DNA of 64,000 nucleotides from Hymenobacter guriensis (GTDB taxonomy: Bacteria > Bacteroidota > Bacteroidia > Cytophagales > Hymenobacteraceae): assembly GCF_015773195.1 (NCBI RefSeq), contig NZ_JADWYK010000005.1, forward strand, positions 248,001 to 312,000, given 5' to 3'. The position numbers were made by a program, and so were the translations under genes. Below are positions 59,069 to 64,000 of the stretch, piece after piece. The notes under the pieces were generated by a model that was not told the DNA's origin, ran no database searches, and saw nothing but the letters and a program-made list of their open reading frames with translations. Each line of letters starts with the position of its first letter. Positions within the stretch are counted from its first letter, which is position 1.

Positions 59069-59149
59069 TGTCACTATCTCGTCATTCCACGCGGGCGGGA
59101 GTGATGGAAAGCAATATGGCGAGTGAATGATAGAGTTGATGTGGTGGTA

Positions 59150-62100
59150 TTAAGGCAAGGTCACTGGGCGGTTATGCTCTGCCTTCCAATCAGTCAACAA
59201 CTGACGTGGATCAACACTGACTTCAGCCGGCCGGTCAGCTACCGTCAGCACAATTGTCTGCCGGCCGGATTTCAGCAGGTGCTTTTGCCGGTAGAGCAGC
59301 TTGCCTTTCTCTTTGCCCACGGCGGCGGGCGCGAATACGCCCATTTCCACCCAATCCTTCATTGGCAGTTTGGTCTCGGTGCCAGCACTATCGACTACCA
59401 GCTTGCTGGCCTGCAGGCTGAGCGTCACCTGCCATTTGCCTCCTTTGAGTTGTTTGGCGGTAGCGGTTTCCGTTTTCACCTCCCAAAAGGTGTTGGCTTG
59501 AAATAGGTCGTGCAGCAGCGGTTGAAGGGAATCGGGCGTGGCCGTTTGCAGCTCCCGGAAGAGGTCCAGCGAAGTGGCGAAGGGAACAGTGCCGGGGCGG
59601 TGCTTCGCCAGCAGTTGCCGGAGCGCCGCGTTTACCTTTTCCCGGCCGATGTACTGGCTCAGCGTGTACAGCGCAAAGGGCCCTTTGCGGTAGTTCTGGT
59701 AAAAGTCGTCGGCCTGCAGCAGCGGCTTGGCGGCGCGGGTGCGTGGGGTTTCGTTTTCTTCCCGCAGGAAGCTCAGCAGCGCCTGCAGGCGCTCCGGACC
59801 GTACTGGTCCTCCAGCACTCCCATAGCCGAGTACCACGCTAGGCTCTCAGTAATCAGGCCGGCGCCCTCCACGTAGGCTTGCTTGAGCTGATTGCCCCAC
59901 CACTGGTGCGCCACTTCGTGCGCCACCACGGCCGTCACCAAATCAAAGCCCCGCTCGTCAGCCTTGGGATTCAACAGGAAAAAGCCCTCCTCCGCCGTAA
60001 TGTTGCTGGGCGCGGCGTGGTGGCCGAAGGCGTAGCTGGCATGAGCCACAAAGCGCAGCTGCCGATGCGGGTAGGGCCCAAACTGCCGGGTGTAATAATC
60101 CAGCGACGCCTTGGCACTGCGCATCATGCGCGCTGGGTTTTCCGTCTGCCCCGGCGGGTAGTAAATCAGGATGACAACCTCCTGCCCCGGACCAGCCAAT
60201 GAGTTGCGCCATTTGCCTTCCTGCACCGCGTAGTTGGCCGAAAAAAAGGCGTACTCGTTGCGAATAGGTGCCTCGGTAGCGTAGTGGAAGTAGCGGCGGC
60301 CGGCTTTAGTCCAGGTGCGGCGCAGGGTGCCCGGCGCCACCGCTGTCTGGCCCGCATCCGTGCCCACTACGGCCTCCAAGCGGATTTGCTCGGGAAACGG
60401 GGCGTACCGGCGCGCCGCCACGTCGTAGAGCGAGTAGGTAGCGGGCCGGGCAGGCAGGCCATAGGCTTTGCGGGCGCCGGCCTCGTCCAGCTCCCGGTAG
60501 GGCTGGTAGCCGATGACGGGCAGCCACTCCAGATTCCGGAAGCTGGTGCCGTTGGCCAGCACCTGCGCGTCGGCGCCGTTGTTGGAAAATCCCTGTGCGT
60601 GGTGTTTCACCTGGAAGCTCAGGCGCAGCGAGTCGCCGGGGTGCAGGGGCTGGGCCAGGGCGAACAGGCGGTAGCCATGCTCCTCATCCACGAGTACCTG
60701 CTTAGCTGGATGATTGAAGTTTACTGCAGTGGTTTCCACGCCCGCGCCCGTGGCCAGATGGACCGAGTCAATGGCTACCGGGCTGTTGTTCACCAGCAGG
60801 TACGTGCCCTGTATGGCCACCGTCCGTTGCTTAGGATAGATTTCCACCCGCAGGTTTACCCCAGTCAGCAAGGGCTGGGGTGCGTTCAGGTACCGACGGT
60901 AGCGCTTTTCGTAGGCGGCACGCTGGGCCGTAGTCTCGGAGACGCTGGCGTACTCGTGCAACACGTTGGTATGGTAGAAAATGAACCCACCCAAGGTAAA
61001 AATGCCCCCCACGGCTACCCCCGAAACCAAGGCGGTGGCCCGCGTGAAGCGGCTTCGCGCCAGCTGTAGCCGCGAAGTAAAACTGCCCTCCCGGTCCCGC
61101 ACCCAAAACAGCCGTGCCACCACCGCCAGCAACAGGGCCCAGGCCACCCAATACCCTTTAAACCACAGCCAGGGCGCCAGTGTGGGGCCGAAGCCAGCCA
61201 TATCGGTATAAGTCCACGGCGGGCTGGCGCCAAAAATGAGAAGCTTGTGCTTGATGCCCAGCGTGGGAGCGAAGGCGACAAAGCCATAAGCCAGAAGGGC
61301 CACCAGATGCCCCACGAATTTCTGATTGACCAGCACGTGCACCAGAAGCGCGAGCAGGGCGAAAAGCAGGCAATCCACCAGCTGCAGCCCGAACACGGTT
61401 TGCAGGTATAGCCCGATTTCCGGAGTAGCACCGCCGATGGCCACCTGCGCCGCTATTCCGGCCGTCATCAGCATGGCCAGCCACAGCACCAGCACCAGGC
61501 TTAGGGCCAGGAAGCGGCTAAGCAGCAGCACCCACTCCGGCACCGGTGCCGCTCCCCCAATATCGCCCAAACCCGCTTCCCGTTCCCGCCAGACCAGTTC
61601 ACCGGCGTAGAAAATGGTAAGCAGCGCAATAATGGGCCAGAAACGCTCCGGCTGCGCCAGGGGCCCAGTCAGATAATCCAGGACAAAGTCGGTGCGGGGC
61701 AGCAAAGGCACGCCCCGGCCCTTCAGGTTTCCGGGCACGGTGGCCCCCACCAGCAGGGCCAGAACGGCCAACAGGGGCAGCCCGGCCTTGCTTTTGGCCA
61801 GCTGCAGAAAGGCGTTCCAGGTGATGAGGCGCAGCTGACGTAGCTGGGTGGCCACTCCATACGTTCCCCTGCCCTGCGGAAGCGCCAGCCTGCTTCCCCA
61901 GGGCAGCTTCTTCCAGGCCGACACCGCTGCGGGGAGCGGTTTGCCTGACGGCTGTTTTTGTCCGGTTTCGGGCAACACGAGCTGAAACCGGAAGTAGGTA
62001 AACGCCAGCAGGCCCAGCGAAATGCCCAGCCACAGGAGGCGGTTGGCCAGGAAGGAGCCTTCCAGCAGCAGAAAACGCGTACTTTTTTCCAGCGGGCTCC

Positions 62101-62764
62101 AGTCACTGGACAGATGACTCAGCACCGGGCCAAAGCTCATCGGGTCGGCCAGATTACCCCATTCCCCGCCCTGCTCCAGGAGCGGCCATATCGTGTAGGC
62201 CGCCGCAAAAAGGGCCGCTCCGACCAGGTAACTGGCCAGGGCCCGGCGGCTGAGCGCCGCCGCCGAAAATTGCATGGCCGTGGCGAAAAAGGCGTTGGGC
62301 AGCGCAATAAAGAAGAAGGTAGTCAGGTAGGGCATCACCCGGAACGGCCCCAGAATCTCGGCTTCTACCCCGGCAAAATGCATGGCCAGCAGCATACCCG
62401 CCGGAATGGCGAGCAGAATGAGCACACTAAGGACAAAAGTGGCCAGAAACCGCCCGCCCAGGTAGGCGGCTTTGCTGGCAGGAGCCGTGTAGGTGAGCAA
62501 ATGCATGCGCGTCTGCACGTCGCGGGCCGCCGCCTCGCCGGCCACGGAGGCACCTATCACCAGCCAAAATACGCAGCAGATAACCGTGACGGACGCCATG
62601 ACGATGGGCGCATTAAGTAAAAAATACCCGTCCCGCGCATCGGAGGCATAGTTGGCAATGACCACCAGAAAAGTAATGAGCAACAAGACCCCGAAATAGA
62701 GCCAGGTAGCGGCCCGGCGCAGCTGGTAGCGGAACTCCAGCGCAAAAATCCGTTGGAACTTCAT
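59150..62764 (-). CDS. ABC transporter permease fused to M1-family peptidase
   Basis: A 1204-residue fusion. The first 600 residues contain about 12 membrane helices of an ABC-2-type permease; the C-terminal half is periplasmic and ends in an M1 (gluzincin) peptidase domain with AHEVAHQWWG (HExxH at about residue 949) and the third ligand E in ITESLAWYSA. The M1 exopeptidase motif GAMEN is replaced by YAFGHHAAPSN, so aminopeptidase activity is not certain. Such fusions occur across Bacteroidetes next to an ATPase. Its ATG overlaps the stop of the ATPase gene by four bases. Confidence 0.92.
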   Translation of the reverse strand: MKFQRIFALEFRYQLRRAATWLYFGVLLLITFLVVIANYASDARDGYFLLNAPIVMASVTVICCVFWLVIGASVAGEAAARDVQTRMHLLTYTAPASKAAYLGGRFLATFVLSVLILLAIPAGMLLAMHFAGVEAEILGPFRVMPYLTTFFFIALPNAFFATAMQFSAAALSRRALASYLVGAALFAAAYTIWPLLEQGGEWGNLADPMSFGPVLSHLSSDWSPLEKSTRFLLLEGSFLANRLLWLGISLGLLAFTYFRFQLVLPETGQKQPSGKPLPAAVSAWKKLPWGSRLALPQGRGTYGVATQLRQLRLITWNAFLQLAKSKAGLPLLAVLALLVGATVPGNLKGRGVPLLPRTDFVLDYLTGPLAQPERFWPIIALLTIFYAGELVWREREAGLGDIGGAAPVPEWVLLLSRFLALSLVLVLWLAMLMTAGIAAQVAIGGATPEIGLYLQTVFGLQLVDCLLFALLALLVHVLVNQKFVGHLVALLAYGFVAFAPTLGIKHKLLIFGASPPWTYTDMAGFGPTLAPWLWFKGYWVAWALLLAVVARLFWVRDREGSFTSRLQLARSRFTRATALVSGVAVGGIFTLGGFIFYHTNVLHEYASVSETTAQRAAYEKRYRRYLNAPQPLLTGVNLRVEIYPKQRTVAIQGTYLLVNNSPVAIDSVHLATGAGVETTAVNFNHPAKQVLVDEEHGYRLFALAQPLHPGDSLRLSFQVKHHAQGFSNNGADAQVLANGTSFRNLEWLPVIGYQPYRELDEAGARKAYGLPARPATYSLYDVAARRYAPFPEQIRLEAVVGTDAGQTAVAPGTLRRTWTKAGRRYFHYATEAPIRNEYAFFSANYAVQEGKWRNSLAGPGQEVVILIYYPPGQTENPARMMRSAKASLDYYTRQFGPYPHRQLRFVAHASYAFGHHAAPSNITAEEGFFLLNPKADERGFDLVTAVVAHEVAHQWWGNQLKQAYVEGAGLITESLAWYSAMGVLEDQYGPERLQALLSFLREENETPRTRAAKPLLQADDFYQNYRKGPFALYTLSQYIGREKVNAALRQLLAKHRPGTVPFATSLDLFRELQTATPDSLQPLLHDLFQANTFWEVKTETATAKQLKGGKWQVTLSLQASKLVVDSAGTETKLPMKDWVEMGVFAPAAVGKEKGKLLYRQKHLLKSGRQTIVLTVADRPAEVSVDPRQLLTDWKAEHNRPVTLP

Positions 62765-63690
62765 CGTGCTATGCTTTCTGCTTGTGGTTGCTGACTAAAT
62801 GCGTCGAAGCAGCCCGTCATGGCACCGAAATAGACATCTTCCAGGTCCGGCTCTACCGGCTCAAACCCGCTTCCGGGCCTATCGGGGCTGTACACATGCA
62901 CCAGGGTGCGGCCACTGAGCAGTTTGGCCGAAATGATCTGGTGCTCCTGCTCCAGCGCCGGCAGGGTATGCTTGTCGGTCAGCTTGCGCCAGATGCGGCC
63001 TTTCAGCGCAGCCACGGCCTCCAGCGGCTCGGCTTCCAGCAGGATTTGGCCCTGGTTGATGATGGCCATGTTGGTGCACAATTCCGCCACATCGGCCACA
63101 ATGTGGGTGGAGAGGATGACCACGCTGTTTTCGCCTAATTCACTCAGCAGGTTAAGGAAACGGACCCGCTCGGCCGGGTCCAGGCCCGCGGTGGGCTCGT
63201 CTACAATCAGCAGCCGCGGGTTGCCCAGCAAAGCCACTGCTACTCCGAAGCGCTGCTTCATGCCGCCCGAAAAGCCGCCCAGCTTCTGCTTGCGCTTGTC
63301 CCAGAGGTTGGTTTGTTTGAGCAGGGCCTCGGTAGTCTCTTTGCGCAGCGCCCGGTTGGTTAGGCCTTTGAGCACCGCGAAGTAGTCGAGCAACTCCTCG
63401 GCGCTAGCCTTGGGGTACACCCCAAATTCCTGGGGCAGGTAGCCCAGCGTCTGGCGCACGGCTTCCTTCTGGTTCACTACATCGATGTCGCCTAGAAACA
63501 GCTGGCCCTCGTCGGGCTCCTGCAGCGTGGCGAGCGTGCGCATCAGCGTTGATTTGCCGGCGCCATTTGGGCCCAGCAGTCCGTACATGCCCGGCGGAAT
63601 GCTCAGCGTCACGTTCTGCAAGGCCTGCACGCCATTCGCATAGCGTTTGGATACGTTGCGGATGCTCAGGCCCAAGGGAGGATTTGCCAT
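62761..63690 (-). CDS. ABC transporter ATP-binding protein for the M1-permease fusion
   Basis: A 309-residue ATPase: Walker A LLGPNGAGKSTLMRTL, signature FSGGMKQRFGVAVALLG, Walker B LLIVDEPTAGLD, switch VILSTHIVAD. A C-terminal domain of about 90 residues is typical of ABC-2-type exporters such as those for antibiotics or lipids. It shares a four-base overlap with the permease/peptidase gene, so the two are translationally coupled. Confidence 0.93.
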   Translation of the reverse strand: MANPPLGLSIRNVSKRYANGVQALQNVTLSIPPGMYGLLGPNGAGKSTLMRTLATLQEPDEGQLFLGDIDVVNQKEAVRQTLGYLPQEFGVYPKASAEELLDYFAVLKGLTNRALRKETTEALLKQTNLWDKRKQKLGGFSGGMKQRFGVAVALLGNPRLLIVDEPTAGLDPAERVRFLNLLSELGENSVVILSTHIVADVAELCTNMAIINQGQILLEAEPLEAVAALKGRIWRKLTDKHTLPALEQEHQIISAKLLSGRTLVHVYSPDRPGSGFEPVEPDLEDVYFGAMTGCFDAFSQQPQAESIAR

Positions 63691-63955
63691 TGTATCGGAG
63701 TGGCTTCGGTTGATTGGTTGACATCAAGGGAGCCAGGCACCTGTACCGATGCCTGCTTTCGCTATCTCAGGACGAAGCAATTATTACCGCCTTGAAAAGC
63801 GAAACCCGATATGCTGATGCGGGAAAGCACTCGACCAAATGGGGCTTTGCTTCCGCCAACGCACTGGTAGTCCTCATTTGCCCTCCCGTAGATTAGCCTT
63901 CGCAGCTGGTCGAAACAGAGGCCCGCGCAACCACAGGAAAACTCACCTTTGTAGG
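63691..63955. other. Intergenic region, no gene supported
   Basis: A short frame at 63714-63896 has no recognisable product and no codon bias, so it is left out. No exact TAnnTTTG box was seen before the ATPase gene. Confidence 0.4.
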
Positions 63956-64000
63956 ATGGAGCGCGTCAAAAGAATCTTCCGCCTAACTCACCTGGTCGTC
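63956..64000 (+). CDS. Possible start of a gene running off the right edge
   Basis: ATG at 63956 opens MERVKRIFRLTHLVV to the end of the window. The basic start followed by hydrophobic residues suggests a membrane protein, and the sequence CACCTTTG just upstream is one base from the -7 consensus. Only 15 codons are seen, so this is tentative. Confidence 0.3.
   Translation, partial: MERVKRIFRLTHLVV

Noticed and set aside
63714..63896. 60-codon frame near the right edge
   Set aside because: No homologous motif, no clear promoter, and composition like intergenic DNA.

Overview
The window looks like a chromosome segment of a high-GC member of the Bacteroidetes, most likely Hymenobacter or a close relative (Cytophagales). 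The evidence is the TAnnTTTG type of -7 promoter box in front of many genes, type III glutamine synthetase, the long form of IspG, a SMUG2-type glycosylase, an ABC-permease/M1-peptidase fusion, a DUF6728-like mini-protein and Bacteroidetes-type putative porins. No rRNA, tRNA, CRISPR array, transposase or phage gene was seen. Names rest on reading motifs by eye, not on database searches.

Layout. 1-11.5 kb is housekeeping: a sigma-54 regulator running off the left edge, miaB, pabB, a TPR protein, a zinc-ribbon coiled-coil protein joined to Nif3, a SMUG2 glycosylase, then lpxK, a porin and miaE on the plus strand. MiaB and MiaE act one after the other on tRNA A37, and a third tRNA enzyme, MtaB, lies at 21-22.5 kb. 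11.7-20.9 kb is more accessory: a GH2 glycosidase, a MacB-like permease, and a small cluster in which an alpha/beta hydrolase and an AraC regulator are each broken by one in-frame TAG around an intact NmrA-type reductase. 22.5-27.3 kb holds an LTA-synthase-like sulfatase and GSIII. 27.5-32.8 kb is a run of small secreted, membrane and hypothetical genes, one with a stop exactly after its signal peptide. 32.9-41.8 kb carries metabolic genes (quinone oxidoreductase, lactonase, IspG, RhtA) and an Rrf2 regulator that shares an operator-like inverted repeat with the reductase gene downstream. 42-48.6 kb has leuS and a histidine kinase/NtrC-type regulator pair.

49.5-56.3 kb is the most unusual locus. 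Six co-directional genes encode a coiled-coil protein, a membrane-anchored PspA-like coiled-coil protein, a substrate-binding domain fused to an OmpA peptidoglycan-binding domain, an ABC permease, an ABC ATPase and an outer-membrane barrel. Together they could form an envelope-spanning uptake or stress system. A decayed copy of the ATPase 3' end lies just beyond the porin. 56.6-64 kb holds a CrtA-like protein, a PNPOx-like stress protein, an ACP phosphodiesterase, a frameshifted His-rich mini-gene and the ABC ATPase plus permease/M1 pair.

The window is rich in small repeats: four copies of a long hairpin (GTCATGCTGAGC family), a two-module element in two copies, a seven-copy 21-bp tandem array, a heptanucleotide array and several inverted repeats. 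Several touch coding sequence: two supply the stop codons of pabB and the GH2 gene, and one is inserted in frame inside ispG.
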